In this document: positions 1-11,056 of the stretch, piece after piece
Layout of the letters: every line of letters begins with the position of its first letter
How positions within the stretch are numbered: the stretch's first letter is position 1
Source: Isoalcanivorax pacificus W11-5
GTDB lineage: Bacteria; Pseudomonadota; Gammaproteobacteria; Pseudomonadales; Alcanivoracaceae
Length of the DNA stretch: 64,000 bases
Reading direction: 5' to 3'
Assembly: GCF_000299335.2 (NCBI RefSeq)
Contig: NZ_CP004387.1
Location: 2,666,001 to 2,730,000 of the forward strand
Position numbers and translations under genes: made by a program
Notes under the pieces: generated by a model
Seen by the model: the letters and a program-made list of their open reading frames with translations, nothing else
What the model was told of the DNA's origin: nothing
Database searches by the model: none

Positions 1-2489
<2,489 letters not shown>

Positions 2490-2582
2490 CAGCGCCGCCC
2501 CGCCGCACGCCCTGAAACGTGAAAAACCGGGCGCCGACCAGTATCATGGGCGCCCCGCCACCGCCGACGGATTCAGCCTTAC

Positions 2583-4628
2583 ATGAGCCACACGCCCCGC
2601 AAGATCCTGGTTACCAGCGCGCTGCCCTATGCCAACGGTTCCATTCACCTGGGTCACATGCTTGAACACATCCAGACCGACATCTGGGTGCGGTTCCAGA
2701 AAATGCGCGGCGAACAGTGCATCTACGTCTGTGCGGACGACGCCCACGGCACCGCCATCATGCTCAAGGCCGAAGAGCTGGGGCTGCCGCCGGAAGACTA
2801 CATCGCGCAGGTCAAGGCCGAGCACGAGCGTGACTTCGCCGGCTTCCTGATCCGCTACGACCACTACCACAGCACCCACAGCGACGAAAACCGGGTGCTC
2901 TCGGAACTGGTCTACACCCGCAACCGCGATGCCGGCTACATCATCGAGAAAGAAATCACCCAGCTCTATGATCCGGTCAAGGGCATGTTCCTGGCCGACC
3001 GCTTCGTGCGCGGCACCTGCCCCAAATGCGGCGCGGCCGACCAGTTTGGCGACAACTGCGAAGTGTGTGGCGCCACCTACACCCCCGCCGAACTGAAAGA
3101 CCCGTATTCCACCATCAGCGGCGCCGCCCCGGTGGAAAAACAGAACATCCAGCTGTTCTTCAACCTGCCGCGCTTCGACGCCATGCTGAAAACCTGGCTC
3201 GACAGCGACGCCCTGCAGGACAGCGTCGCCAACAAACTGCGCGAATGGGTCGATGCCGGCCTGCAACCCTGGGACATCAGCCGCGAAGCGCCCTACTTCG
3301 GCTTCGAGATTCCCGGCTGGCCGGGCAAGTACTTCTACGTCTGGATGGACGCGCCGATCGGCTACATGGCCAGCTTCAAACATTACTGCGACCAGCACGG
3401 CCTCGACTTCGACGCCTTCTGGCGCGAGGGCAGCGACACCGAGCTGCATCACTTTATCGGCAAGGACATCGTCAACTTCCACGGCCTGTTCTGGCCCGCC
3501 ATGCTCGAAGGCGCCGGCTTCCGCAAGCCGACTGCACTGCATGTACACGGCTTCGTGACCGTCAACGGCGCCAAGATGTCCAAGTCGCGCGGCACCTTCA
3601 TCAAGGCCAGCACCTACCTGCAGCATCTGGACCCGGAATACCTGCGCTACTATTTCGCCGCCAAACTCGGCAAGGGCGTGGAAGATTTCGACCTGAACCT
3701 GGAAGACTTCGTGCAGCGTGTCAACGCGGATCTGGTCGGCAAGGTGGTGAATATCGCCAGCCGCACCGGCAACTTCGTGCACAAGTTTGGTGGCCGGCTG
3801 TCCGCCACGCTGGACAACGAAGCGCTGGTGCGTGAAGTGCAGGCCGCCGCGCCGCGCATCGCCGCCTTTTATGAACAGCTCGAATACGGCAAGGCCATGC
3901 GCGAAGTAATGGCGCTGGCCGACAAGGCCAACCAGTACATCCAGGAACAGGCGCCCTGGTCACTGGCGAAAGACGACAGCCAGGCACAGCGCGTACTGGA
4001 AATCTGTTCCGCCGCAGTGAACATCTTCCGCCTGCTGGCGCTGTACCTGAAACCGGTGCTGCCGGCGCTGGCGGAGAAAGCCGAAGCCTTCCTGCAGGTG
4101 GCACCGCTCACCTGGCAGGACGCCGACCAGTTGCTCGGCGAGCACGCCATCGCCCGCTTCAACGCCATGCTCAATCGCATCGACAGCAAGCAGATTGACG
4201 CCATGCTCGGTGCTTCAAAAGAGGACACTGCCGCCGCGCAGCCGGCCGCCAAGCCGGAGAAAAAAGCGAAGACAGCGCAAAAAGCTGACGACGACGATGC
4301 GCCCATCAGCATCGACGATTTTCTCAAGGTAAAACTGCGCGTGGCCCGTATCCTGAAGGCCGAGCACGTCGAAGGCGCCGACAAGCTGCTGCAACTGACG
4401 CTGGACATCGGCGAAGGCGAAACCCGCAATGTGTTTGCCGGCATCAAGGCCAGATACAGCCCGGAACAGCTCGAAGGCCGACTCACCGTCATGGTCGCCA
4501 ACCTGGCCCCGCGCAAAATGAAATTCGGCCTGTCCGAGGGCATGGTGCTGGCCGCCGGCCCCGGCGGCAGCGACATCTTCCTGCTCAGCCCCGATGACGG
4601 TGCCGAGCCCGGCATGGAAGTGCGCTGA
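2583..4628 (+). CDS. metG: methionyl-tRNA synthetase, long dimeric form
   Basis: Cytoplasmic class I synthetase charging tRNA-Met. The 681-residue protein has the HIGH-type motif HLGH near residue 22, a zinc knuckle with four Cys near residues 146-162, the KMSKS loop starting at residue 331, an anticodon-binding helical domain, a Lys/Ala-rich linker near 545-570, and a C-terminal tRNA-binding (Trbp111/OB) domain that gives dimerisation in the E. coli-type enzyme. Length and domain order match E. coli MetG (677 residues). The ATG at 2583 gives the canonical N-terminus. The next gene begins 5 bp after the stop, so the two are probably co-transcribed. Confidence 0.97.
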   Translation: MSHTPRKILVTSALPYANGSIHLGHMLEHIQTDIWVRFQKMRGEQCIYVCADDAHGTAIMLKAEELGLPPEDYIAQVKAEHERDFAGFLIRYDHYHSTHSDENRVLSELVYTRNRDAGYIIEKEITQLYDPVKGMFLADRFVRGTCPKCGAADQFGDNCEVCGATYTPAELKDPYSTISGAAPVEKQNIQLFFNLPRFDAMLKTWLDSDALQDSVANKLREWVDAGLQPWDISREAPYFGFEIPGWPGKYFYVWMDAPIGYMASFKHYCDQHGLDFDAFWREGSDTELHHFIGKDIVNFHGLFWPAMLEGAGFRKPTALHVHGFVTVNGAKMSKSRGTFIKASTYLQHLDPEYLRYYFAAKLGKGVEDFDLNLEDFVQRVNADLVGKVVNIASRTGNFVHKFGGRLSATLDNEALVREVQAAAPRIAAFYEQLEYGKAMREVMALADKANQYIQEQAPWSLAKDDSQAQRVLEICSAAVNIFRLLALYLKPVLPALAEKAEAFLQVAPLTWQDADQLLGEHAIARFNAMLNRIDSKQIDAMLGASKEDTAAAQPAAKPEKKAKTAQKADDDDAPISIDDFLKVKLRVARILKAEHVEGADKLLQLTLDIGEGETRNVFAGIKARYSPEQLEGRLTVMVANLAPRKMKFGLSEGMVLAAGPGGSDIFLLSPDDGAEPGMEVR

Positions 4629-4632
4629 GTCG

Positions 4633-5694
4633 ATGAGCCGTTCGCCCGCCCTGCGCGTCATCGCCGGTGACCGCGCCCGCGCCCAGATCGAACGCGATGG
4701 CCTGCGCCCGCAGGACATCCGCGTCATGGTCGGCGCCAGCGGCGGGCCAAAATGGCTGGCGCTGGCGAAGCTGGACGAGCACCTGTTCGGCGATTTCTTC
4801 GCCGGCGAACGCGTCGAGCCCCTGCACCTGATCGGCTCCTCCGCCGGCGCCTGGCGCTTCGCCTGTTTTGCCCAGGCCAACCCGGCTGCCGCCTCGCGCC
4901 GCTTCGCCGAGGCCTACCAGCACATCTGCTACGCGCCCGGCATGGGCTTCGAGGACATCACCCGCCACACCCACACCCTGCTGGATGTGGTGCTACCGGA
5001 TGACGCCGCCGCAAAGCAGGTGCTGACCAACCCGCACATCAAGCTCAACCTGATCGCCGCCCGCGCGCGCGGTCTGAACGCCGCCCGCGCCCGTGGCCTG
5101 CAAGCCGCCGGCCTGGGCCTGACCGCACTGGCCAACGCCGTGCACCGACGCGCCCTCGGCGGTTTCTTCGAGCGCGTCCTGTTTCATGCCGCCGACCACC
5201 AGCCGCCCTTCTACCAGCTCAGCGATCTGCCTACCCGACAGGTTGCGCTGGCGGAGAACAACCTGCGCCCAGCGATCCTGGCGTCGGGGGCGATCCCGCT
5301 GGTGCTCAGCGGCATCCCTGATATCCCCGGCGCCGGCCCCGGCATCTACTACGATGGCGGCGTCACGGATTATCACTTCGACATCCCGTTCAGCCAGGAC
5401 GGGCTGGTGCTGTACCCGCACTTCTACCCCACCATCACTCCCGGCTGGTTCGACAAGGGCCTGAAATGGCGCCGCGCCAACCCGCGTCACTACGACAACG
5501 TGGTGATCCTTTGCCCCAGCGACGACTGGGTCGCCCGCCTGCCGCAGGGGCGCATCCCCGACCGCCGTGACTTCACCCGCATGCCGGACGACGTCCGTAT
5601 CCGCGAATGGGGCGAAGCCATGCAGCGCTCCGAACAGCTGGTGGAAGATTTCCAGCGCCTGGCCAGCGGCGACCTGAGCGCATTGCGCGCCTGA
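4633..5694 (+). CDS. patatin-like phospholipase family protein
   Basis: A 353-residue protein with the two hallmarks of patatin acyl hydrolases: the nucleophile elbow GSSAG at about residues 67-71 and the catalytic DGG (Asp near 241) in YYDGG. A glycine-rich oxyanion loop, GASGGPKW, lies near residue 37. No signal peptide is visible, so it is probably cytoplasmic or peripheral to the membrane. The frame is open further upstream, but the ATG at 4633, five bases after the metG stop, gives a clean N-terminus, whereas an upstream start would lie inside metG. Substrate is unknown; a phospholipid or wax/acylglycerol ester is plausible. Confidence 0.85.
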   Translation: MSRSPALRVIAGDRARAQIERDGLRPQDIRVMVGASGGPKWLALAKLDEHLFGDFFAGERVEPLHLIGSSAGAWRFACFAQANPAAASRRFAEAYQHICYAPGMGFEDITRHTHTLLDVVLPDDAAAKQVLTNPHIKLNLIAARARGLNAARARGLQAAGLGLTALANAVHRRALGGFFERVLFHAADHQPPFYQLSDLPTRQVALAENNLRPAILASGAIPLVLSGIPDIPGAGPGIYYDGGVTDYHFDIPFSQDGLVLYPHFYPTITPGWFDKGLKWRRANPRHYDNVVILCPSDDWVARLPQGRIPDRRDFTRMPDDVRIREWGEAMQRSEQLVEDFQRLASGDLSALRA

Positions 5695-5824
5695 TCCGGA
5701 TCACGATTCTGCCCGCAACTGGTTGAAAAACCGGCAATCAATCATCGTATTGCATTGAAAACGCCACACCTGTCCCCACCCCTGCCTGACGCCGGGGCAT
5801 GGCTTGTGGCCTGCAAGCCGTATG

Positions 5825-5861
5825 ATTGGCAAAACCAATTACAGCCATACCAGCTATCCAT
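5825..5861 (+). promoter_or_regulatory. OxyR operator upstream of ahpC
   Basis: Two 15-bp half-sites, ATTGGCAAAACCAAT (5825-5839) and ATACCAGCTATCCAT (5847-5861), are separated by exactly 7 bp. This fits the OxyR layout ATAG-N-T-NNN-A-N-CTAT, 7-bp spacer, second copy. The site lies about 70 bp upstream of the ahpC start and directly abuts the proposed -35 box, as expected for OxyR activation. The match is by eye, with the outer bases conserved and some inner mismatches. Confidence 0.7.
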
Positions 5862-5890
5862 TATGAATATCGGGACAAGACCCGTATTCT
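5862..5890 (+). promoter_or_regulatory. candidate ahpC promoter
   Basis: A weak -35 (TATGAA, 5862-5867) and a -10 (TATTCT, 5885-5890) are separated by 17 bp. The -35 directly follows the OxyR half-site; a poor -35 is typical of activator-dependent promoters. The transcript would carry a leader of about 35 nt ending in the Shine-Dalgarno AAGGAG just upstream of 5931. Confidence 0.5.
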
Positions 5891-5930
5891 GTACCCCGTC
5901 ACGATGACAACACTTCGAAGGAGCAACGAC

Positions 5931-6494
5931 ATGTCAGTAATCAACACCGAAATCAAACCGTTCAAGGCCCAGGCATTCAAGGACGGTAAATTCATCGAAG
6001 TCACCGAAGCCGACCTGAAAGGCAAATGGGCCGTGTTCTTCTTCTATCCGGCTGACTTCACCTTCGTGTGCCCGACCGAACTGGGCGACGTGGCCGACCA
6101 TTACGCAGAATTCCAGAAGCTGGGCGTGGAAATCTACTCCGTCTCCACCGACACCCACTTCACCCACAAAGCCTGGCACGACGCGTCCGACACGATCCGC
6201 AAGATCAAGTACACCATGCTCGGCGACCCGACCATGCAGATCAGCCGCAACTTTGAAGTACTGCGCGAAGACCAGGGCCTGGCCAACCGCGGCACCTTCA
6301 TCGTTGACCCGAACGGCATCATCCAGACCGTGGAAATCACTGCCGAAGGCATCGGCCGCGACGCCGAAGACCTGCTGCGCAAAGTGAAAGCAGCGCAATA
6401 CGTTGCCACGCACCCGGGTGAAGTGTGCCCGGCCAAGTGGAAAGAAGGCGAAGCGACCCTGGCCCCGTCCCTGGACCTGGTCGGCAAGATCTAA
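5931..6494 (+). CDS. ahpC: alkyl hydroperoxide reductase subunit C (2-Cys peroxiredoxin)
   Basis: Cytoplasmic peroxiredoxin reducing H2O2, organic peroxides and peroxynitrite. The 187-residue length equals that of E. coli AhpC. The peroxidatic Cys47 lies in DFTFVCPTE and the resolving Cys166 in GEVCPAKW. The ATG at 5931 has the Shine-Dalgarno AAGGAG; an upstream in-frame ATG at 5826 would add a non-conserved extension and run across the OxyR site, so it is rejected. The partner ahpF follows after a strong hairpin. Regulation by OxyR is inferred from the operator at 5825-5861. Confidence 0.98.
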   Translation: MSVINTEIKPFKAQAFKDGKFIEVTEADLKGKWAVFFFYPADFTFVCPTELGDVADHYAEFQKLGVEIYSVSTDTHFTHKAWHDASDTIRKIKYTMLGDPTMQISRNFEVLREDQGLANRGTFIVDPNGIIQTVEITAEGIGRDAEDLLRKVKAAQYVATHPGEVCPAKWKEGEATLAPSLDLVGKI

Positions 6495-6511
6495 GCGGCT
6501 TCTGCACCACC

Positions 6512-6537
6512 GCCCGGGCCTGCCGGCCCGGGCATTT
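6512..6537 (+). terminator. hairpin between ahpC and ahpF (attenuator/terminator)
   Basis: A 9-bp GC-only stem, GCCCGGGCC (6512-6520) with GGCCCGGGC (6525-6533) and a 4-nt loop, is followed by the weak T-rich run ATTTAT. It lies 18 nt after the ahpC stop. It could cause partial termination, so that AhpC is made in excess over AhpF, or could protect the ahpC 3' end. Confidence 0.6.
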
Positions 6538-6572
6538 ATCACCCGATTCAATTGCTCATGGAGAACGCCAGC

Positions 6573-8141
6573 ATGCTGGACGCCAACCTCAAGACCCAAC
6601 TGCAGACGTACATGGAACGCATCAGCGAGCCGTTCGAGATTGTCGCGTCCCTTGATGATGGCGACAAATCCAGAGAACTGGCCGAACTGCTGCGCGATAT
6701 CGAAGGCATGTCCGACAAGATCAGCCTGCGCGAAGACGGCGACGACGCCCGTAAACCGTCGTTCAGCCTGAACCGTGTCGGCGGTGACATCAGCCTGCGC
6801 TTCGCCGGCATCCCCATGGGCCACGAGTTCACCTCGCTGGTGCTGGCCCTGCTGCAGGTGGGCGGCCACCCGCCGAAAGTCAGCGACGAGGTGATCGCAC
6901 AAGTGAAGGCGCTGCAAGGCGACTTCCAGTTCGAAACCTACTTCTCACTGTCCTGCCAGAACTGCCCGGACGTGGTCCAGGCATTGAACCTGATGGCAGT
7001 GCTGAACCCGAACATCAAACACGTCGCCATTGACGGCGCCCTGTTCCAGGCCGAAGTCGACGAGCGCCAGGTGATGGCCGTGCCGAGCGTGTTCCTCAAC
7101 GGCGAAGCCTTCGGCCAGGGCCGCATGGGCCTGGAAGAAATCCTCGCCAAGCTCGATACCGGCGCCGCCGAACGCGATGCGGAAAAACTGTCCGCCAAGG
7201 AAGCCTTCGATGTGCTGGTCGTGGGCGGTGGCCCTGCGGGGGCTGCCAGTGCCATCTACGCGGCCCGCAAAGGCATCCGCACCGGCGTTGCCGCTGAACG
7301 CTTTGGCGGCCAGGTGCTGGACACCATGGCGATCGAAAATTTCATCTCGGTCACCGAGACCGAAGGCCCGAAACTGGCCACCGCGCTGGAACAACACGTG
7401 CGTGAGTACGACGTGGACATCATGAACCTGCAACGGGCCGAGCAACTGATCCCCGGCACCGACGGCGGCCTGCACGAAGTGAAATTCGCCTCCGGCGCCA
7501 GCCTGAAAGCGAAGACCCTGATCCTGGCCACCGGCGCCCGCTGGCGCGAAGTGAACGTGCCGGGTGAGAAGGAATACCGTGGCCGTGGCGTGGCCTACTG
7601 CCCGCACTGCGACGGCCCGCTGTTCAAAGGCAAGCGCGTGGCAGTAATCGGCGGCGGCAACTCCGGCGTGGAAGCGGCCATCGACCTGGCCGGTATCGTC
7701 GAGCATGTGACACTGCTGGAATTCGACAGCAAGCTGCGCGCTGATGCCGTGTTGCAGAAAAAACTGCACAGCCTGAAGAACGTAACCGTGATCGTCAGCG
7801 CCCAGACCAGCGAGATCACCGGCGACGGCACCCGCGTCAACGGGCTGGTGTACAAGGACCGCAACAGCAATGAAGAGTACCGCGTGGACCTGGCCGGCGT
7901 GTTCGTGCAGATCGGCCTGGTGCCGAACACCGACTGGCTGAAAGGCACTGTGGAGCTGTCACGCTTCGGCGAGATCATCACCGATGCGCGCGGCGAAACC
8001 TCCGTCCCCGGCATCTTTGCCGCCGGCGACGTGACCACCGTGCCCTACAAGCAGATCGTGATTGCCGTCGGCGAAGGCGCCAAGGCATCACTCAGCGCCT
8101 TTGATTACCTGATCCGCCATTCGGTTGACGTCGCGGCCTGA
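6573..8141 (+). CDS. ahpF: alkyl hydroperoxide reductase subunit F (NADH:AhpC oxidoreductase)
   Basis: FAD enzyme that moves electrons from NADH to oxidised AhpC. The 522 residues match E. coli AhpF (521). The N-terminal double-thioredoxin-like domain carries the redox pair Cys128/Cys131 (SCQNC). The flavin domain has GGGPAG near residue 217, the CPHC pair at Cys343/Cys346, an NAD-binding GGGNSG and a C-terminal FAD motif AAGD. The ATG at 6573 (MLDANLKTQ) matches the conserved family start and has a GGAG about 10 nt upstream; the earlier TTG/ATG codons at 6552/6558 are less likely. Confidence 0.97.
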   Translation: MLDANLKTQLQTYMERISEPFEIVASLDDGDKSRELAELLRDIEGMSDKISLREDGDDARKPSFSLNRVGGDISLRFAGIPMGHEFTSLVLALLQVGGHPPKVSDEVIAQVKALQGDFQFETYFSLSCQNCPDVVQALNLMAVLNPNIKHVAIDGALFQAEVDERQVMAVPSVFLNGEAFGQGRMGLEEILAKLDTGAAERDAEKLSAKEAFDVLVVGGGPAGAASAIYAARKGIRTGVAAERFGGQVLDTMAIENFISVTETEGPKLATALEQHVREYDVDIMNLQRAEQLIPGTDGGLHEVKFASGASLKAKTLILATGARWREVNVPGEKEYRGRGVAYCPHCDGPLFKGKRVAVIGGGNSGVEAAIDLAGIVEHVTLLEFDSKLRADAVLQKKLHSLKNVTVIVSAQTSEITGDGTRVNGLVYKDRNSNEEYRVDLAGVFVQIGLVPNTDWLKGTVELSRFGEIITDARGETSVPGIFAAGDVTTVPYKQIVIAVGEGAKASLSAFDYLIRHSVDVAA

Positions 8142-8160
8142 TCACCTCCACCACACACAA

Positions 8161-8194
8161 AACCACCCCGCGCGGCAACGCCGGGGTGGTTTTT
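8161..8194 (+). terminator. Rho-independent terminator after ahpF
   Basis: Ten-base-pair stem AACCACCCCG (8161-8170) with CGGGGTGGTT (8182-8191), followed by a run of T. It ends the ahpCF transcript. Confidence 0.9.
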
Positions 8195-8309
8195 CCGTTC
8201 CGCTTCACATTCCCACCCCACCCACGGAACTTGCTCCCTGTGCTGTGTCACACCTGACAGGACATCCCAGCCCGCCACGGCGGGCGTGCCGCCCATCAGG
8301 AGGACAGTC

Positions 8310-8858
8310 ATGAGCATTGAGCATCCGACACTGAAAGGAAAACGCGTCGCGCTGCTGGTCACCGACGGCTTTGAACAGGTGGAACTGACCAGCCCGAAGG
8401 AAGCACTGGAAAACGCCGGCGCAAAAGCCGACATCATTGCCGACCAGCCGGGCGACGTGACCGGGTGGCATCACACCGACCCCGGTGACCACTTCAAGGT
8501 CGACAATACCTTCGACAAGATCCAGCTGGACGACTACGACGCCGTGGTGTTGCCCGGCGGGGTGGTGAATGCCGATCACATCCGCATGGACGATGCCGCC
8601 ATTACCTTTGTGCAGGGCGCGGTGGGCGCCGGCAAGCCGATTGCCGTCATCTGCCACGGCGCCTGGCTGCTGATTTCCGCCGGGGTGGTGAAAGGCAAGC
8701 AGATCACCAGCTTCCCGTCGCTGAAAGACGACCTGAAAAACGCCGGCGCCGACTGGCGCGACGAAGCACTGGTGCGCGACGGCAACCTGATCAGCAGCCG
8801 CAAGCCGGATGACCTGCCGCAATTCAACGAAGCACTGGTGTCCGCGCTGGCAGCGTGA
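8310..8858 (+). CDS. DJ-1/PfpI family protein (YhbO/Pfp-type)
   Basis: A 182-residue, single-domain class I glutamine-amidotransferase-like protein. It starts VALLVTDGFEQVEL and carries the nucleophile elbow ICHGAW with Cys115, followed by His116, as in E. coli YhbO, which is reported to protect against glycation and oxidative stress. The enzymatic activity of this family is debated (deglycase, glyoxalase or chaperone). The start at 8310 is fixed by a perfect AGGAGG at 8298-8303. Its position after ahpCF is consistent with a stress role, but a terminator separates them. Confidence 0.88.
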   Translation: MSIEHPTLKGKRVALLVTDGFEQVELTSPKEALENAGAKADIIADQPGDVTGWHHTDPGDHFKVDNTFDKIQLDDYDAVVLPGGVVNADHIRMDDAAITFVQGAVGAGKPIAVICHGAWLLISAGVVKGKQITSFPSLKDDLKNAGADWRDEALVRDGNLISSRKPDDLPQFNEALVSALAA

Positions 8859-8861
8859 ACC

Positions 8862-10310
8862 TCAGCCTTGCAGGGCCGCTTCCAGGTCGTCGGCATACTC
8901 CGACAACTCATGCAGGATAAAGCGGCCCTTATCGTCTTCGACTTCCGCCGCCAGCGCACCGAGCCGCTCCCGAAACGCACTCAGCGACAACCGGGCCGGG
9001 TCCGCGTCCCGCAGCCGCTCGGCGCAGAACTGACGCCAGTCGGCCAGTTCCTGCGGCGACAGTGTTTCCGGATAATTGCGCGCCCGATAGCGCCACAGCA
9101 TTTCCGGCAATCGCCGGTCCTCGAACGGGAAGCTCTGTCGCGCCAGTTCCGACGGCGGTGTCTCACGGATGCGGTGCATCAATTGCCGGTCGGCATCGCT
9201 GAAAAAGCCGCCGCTGTAGAGCATGCTGTCCGGGTCGGTCTGTTCGGTAAAGTCCCGTGCGCCAAATACCTCTTTCAAGCGCGCACGCAGGGCATCGCCC
9301 CCCTGGCGCAGCCTCTGCCAGTGCCGGCGGCAGGCGTCCATATCCAATTGCAGGCGTGCCGCCACGGCGTCATCCACCAGCTTTACCGTCGCCACCACCG
9401 GCGCGCGGTTGATATGGATTTCCTTCAGGGGAATGCGCGCCTCATCCTGTGCCTCAAGCGCTGCGGCACTGCTGAACACCTGCCGCTGGATGTCCTCCAC
9501 ACTGCCCTCCAGCAACGGGGTCGGATCCGTGGCCAGGTCGTAAACAATCACGCTGTTGCGGTTGGTCGGATGCGCCATCAGCGGCATCACCAATGCACTG
9601 CAGAAACGCGCCGCCGGGATACGGCCCGACACATGCAGCACCGGCGCCTGTGTCACCAGATTCAGCTGTTCCGCCACGGCCTGCTTGAAGCGCAGTCCCA
9701 GCGCGTACTCGAACAGCTTCGGCTGCCTGTCCCGCAGCAGCTTCGCCAATGCAATGGTGGCATACACGTCCGACAGCGCATCGTGTGCCGCCTCGTGCGA
9801 CAGGCCATTGGCCTGGGTCAGCAGCTCCAGCTTGAAACTCGGCGTGCCGTCCTCGCGCTGTGGCCACTGAATGCCGTCCGGCCGCAGCGCGTGGCACAGC
9901 CGCACCACGTCGATCAGGTCCCAACGGGAATTGCCGTTCTGCCACTCGCGGGCATAGGGATCATGGAAATTGCGATACAGGGTAAAACGGGTCACTTCAT
10001 CATCGAACCGAATGCTGTTGTACCCCACCCCGCATGTTCCGGGCTGCGACAACTCCTGATGAATCCGGGCGATAAATGCAGCCTCCGGGATGCCTTCTTC
10101 CAGCACATGCTGCGGGGTGAGGCCCGTAATCAGGCAGGCTTCCGGGTGCGGCAGGTAATCCGGTGTCGGACGGCTGTAGAGCATCAGCGGCTCGCCGATC
10201 ACATTCAGGTCAGCGTCAGTACGCACGCCCGCGAACTGCGAGGGCCGGTCCACGGACGGATTGGCGCCCCAGGTTTCGTAGTCATGCCAAAAGAATGTGT
10301 GCTGAGTCAA
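8862..10310 (-). CDS. sbcB: exodeoxyribonuclease I
   Basis: Cytoplasmic 3'-5' single-strand DNA exonuclease used in mismatch repair and recombination. It has the DEDDh fold: HDYETWG at the N-terminus (Asp10, Glu12), FDDE, and HDALSDVYAT. An SH3-like region and the C-terminal helical ExoI domain follow (FFSDADR, YRARNYPETL). About 482 residues; E. coli ExoI has 475. I chose a TTG start at 10310 because GGGAGGGG lies about 6 nt upstream of it. The in-frame ATG at 10331 adds seven residues and has no good ribosome site. It is convergent with the DJ-1 gene, 3 bp apart. Confidence 0.95.
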   Translation of the reverse strand: MTQHTFFWHDYETWGANPSVDRPSQFAGVRTDADLNVIGEPLMLYSRPTPDYLPHPEACLITGLTPQHVLEEGIPEAAFIARIHQELSQPGTCGVGYNSIRFDDEVTRFTLYRNFHDPYAREWQNGNSRWDLIDVVRLCHALRPDGIQWPQREDGTPSFKLELLTQANGLSHEAAHDALSDVYATIALAKLLRDRQPKLFEYALGLRFKQAVAEQLNLVTQAPVLHVSGRIPAARFCSALVMPLMAHPTNRNSVIVYDLATDPTPLLEGSVEDIQRQVFSSAAALEAQDEARIPLKEIHINRAPVVATVKLVDDAVAARLQLDMDACRRHWQRLRQGGDALRARLKEVFGARDFTEQTDPDSMLYSGGFFSDADRQLMHRIRETPPSELARQSFPFEDRRLPEMLWRYRARNYPETLSPQELADWRQFCAERLRDADPARLSLSAFRERLGALAAEVEDDKGRFILHELSEYADDLEAALQG

Positions 10311-10404
10311 ACCGGCCCCTCCCTGTTTCATCGAGAGGATACAGGCCATGGCGATGACTGAATACCTGCGCTAAGGTCAGCGCACCACCACCGGAGATCC
10401 TCAA

Positions 10405-10737
10405 ATGAGCCTGCTCCCCGATTATCAGGAAGAGACACTCACCCGCGCCGAAGCCGATGCCCTGGACGGCGCCACGGTGCTGGAATTCGGCGCCTCCTGG
10501 TGCGGCTACTGCATCGGCGCGCAGCCGGTGATCCATGCGGCGCTGGGCAACGCCACCGGCCTGCGGCATCTGAAAATCGCCGACGGCCCCGGCCGGCCGC
10601 TGGGGCGCTCCTACCGGGTAAAACTGTGGCCGACGCTGATTTTCCTGCGCGATGGCCAGGAAGTGGCGCGTGTCGTGCGGCCAACGGCCAGCGCGCCGCT
10701 GACCGAGGCCCTAGAAGTAAGCAAGCAGGCCGGATAA
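10405..10737 (+). CDS. small thioredoxin-family protein
   Basis: A 110-residue thioredoxin-fold protein with redox motif WCGYC (Cys33, Cys36), the cis-Pro in LWPTLIFLRDG and no signal peptide, so it is a probable cytoplasmic thiol reductant. The CGYC pair differs from the CGPC of canonical thioredoxin, and this protein is close to thioredoxin-like proteins of other gammaproteobacteria. A GGAG lies 8 nt before the ATG. Its last 27 bp overlap the end of the small DUF3096 gene on the other strand. Confidence 0.85.
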   Translation: MSLLPDYQEETLTRAEADALDGATVLEFGASWCGYCIGAQPVIHAALGNATGLRHLKIADGPGRPLGRSYRVKLWPTLIFLRDGQEVARVVRPTASAPLTEALEVSKQAG

Positions 10738-10860
10738 CCCGACCAGTATCAGATAAAACGCCACGATGTAGTTCAGCAGGCGCGGCACGATCAGGATCAG
10801 CACGCCCGCCAGCAGTGACAGCAATGCCACGATAAAGCCGGTATCCAGGTTGATCGTCAC
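10711..10860 (-). CDS. DUF3096-type small membrane protein
   Basis: A 49-residue ORF with a GTG start at 10858-10860 and the Shine-Dalgarno AAGGAG about 7 nt upstream. The product is almost entirely hydrophobic (two short membrane segments) around the central motif LILIVPRLLNYIVAFYLI, which matches my recollection of the DUF3096 family (the phrase ILIVPRLLNYIVAIYL). Function is unknown. Convergent with, and overlapping by 27 bp, the thioredoxin gene. Too short for routine gene calling. Confidence 0.75.
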   Translation of the reverse strand: MTINLDTGFIVALLSLLAGVLILIVPRLLNYIVAFYLILVGLSGLLAYF

Positions 10861-11056
10861 GGAATGTCTCCTTCATTGCCGGGGTTCACACCCAGCATGC
10901 CGCAATCACGCGGCCGCCTTTGCAAAACTGGTTAAAACCTCCCGCCCGCATACCGTATTCATGGTATGGGATTCGCCGGCCGGACGTGGCATCAATGACA
11001 GCACACACAGGCCAGCCGATGCGCTGGTCAGGTCGACCGCCGGAGGCAGAACAACA

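Noticed and set aside
5692-5703. TGATCCGGATCA palindrome over the lipase stop codon
   Set aside because: FNR-like in sequence, but it is 120 bp upstream of the ahpC control region and lacks the outer T/A bases.
10850-11056. Longer N-terminus for the GlyGly-CTERM protein
   Set aside because: The extension overlaps the DUF3096 gene promoter region, has no coding character, and would bury the signal peptide.
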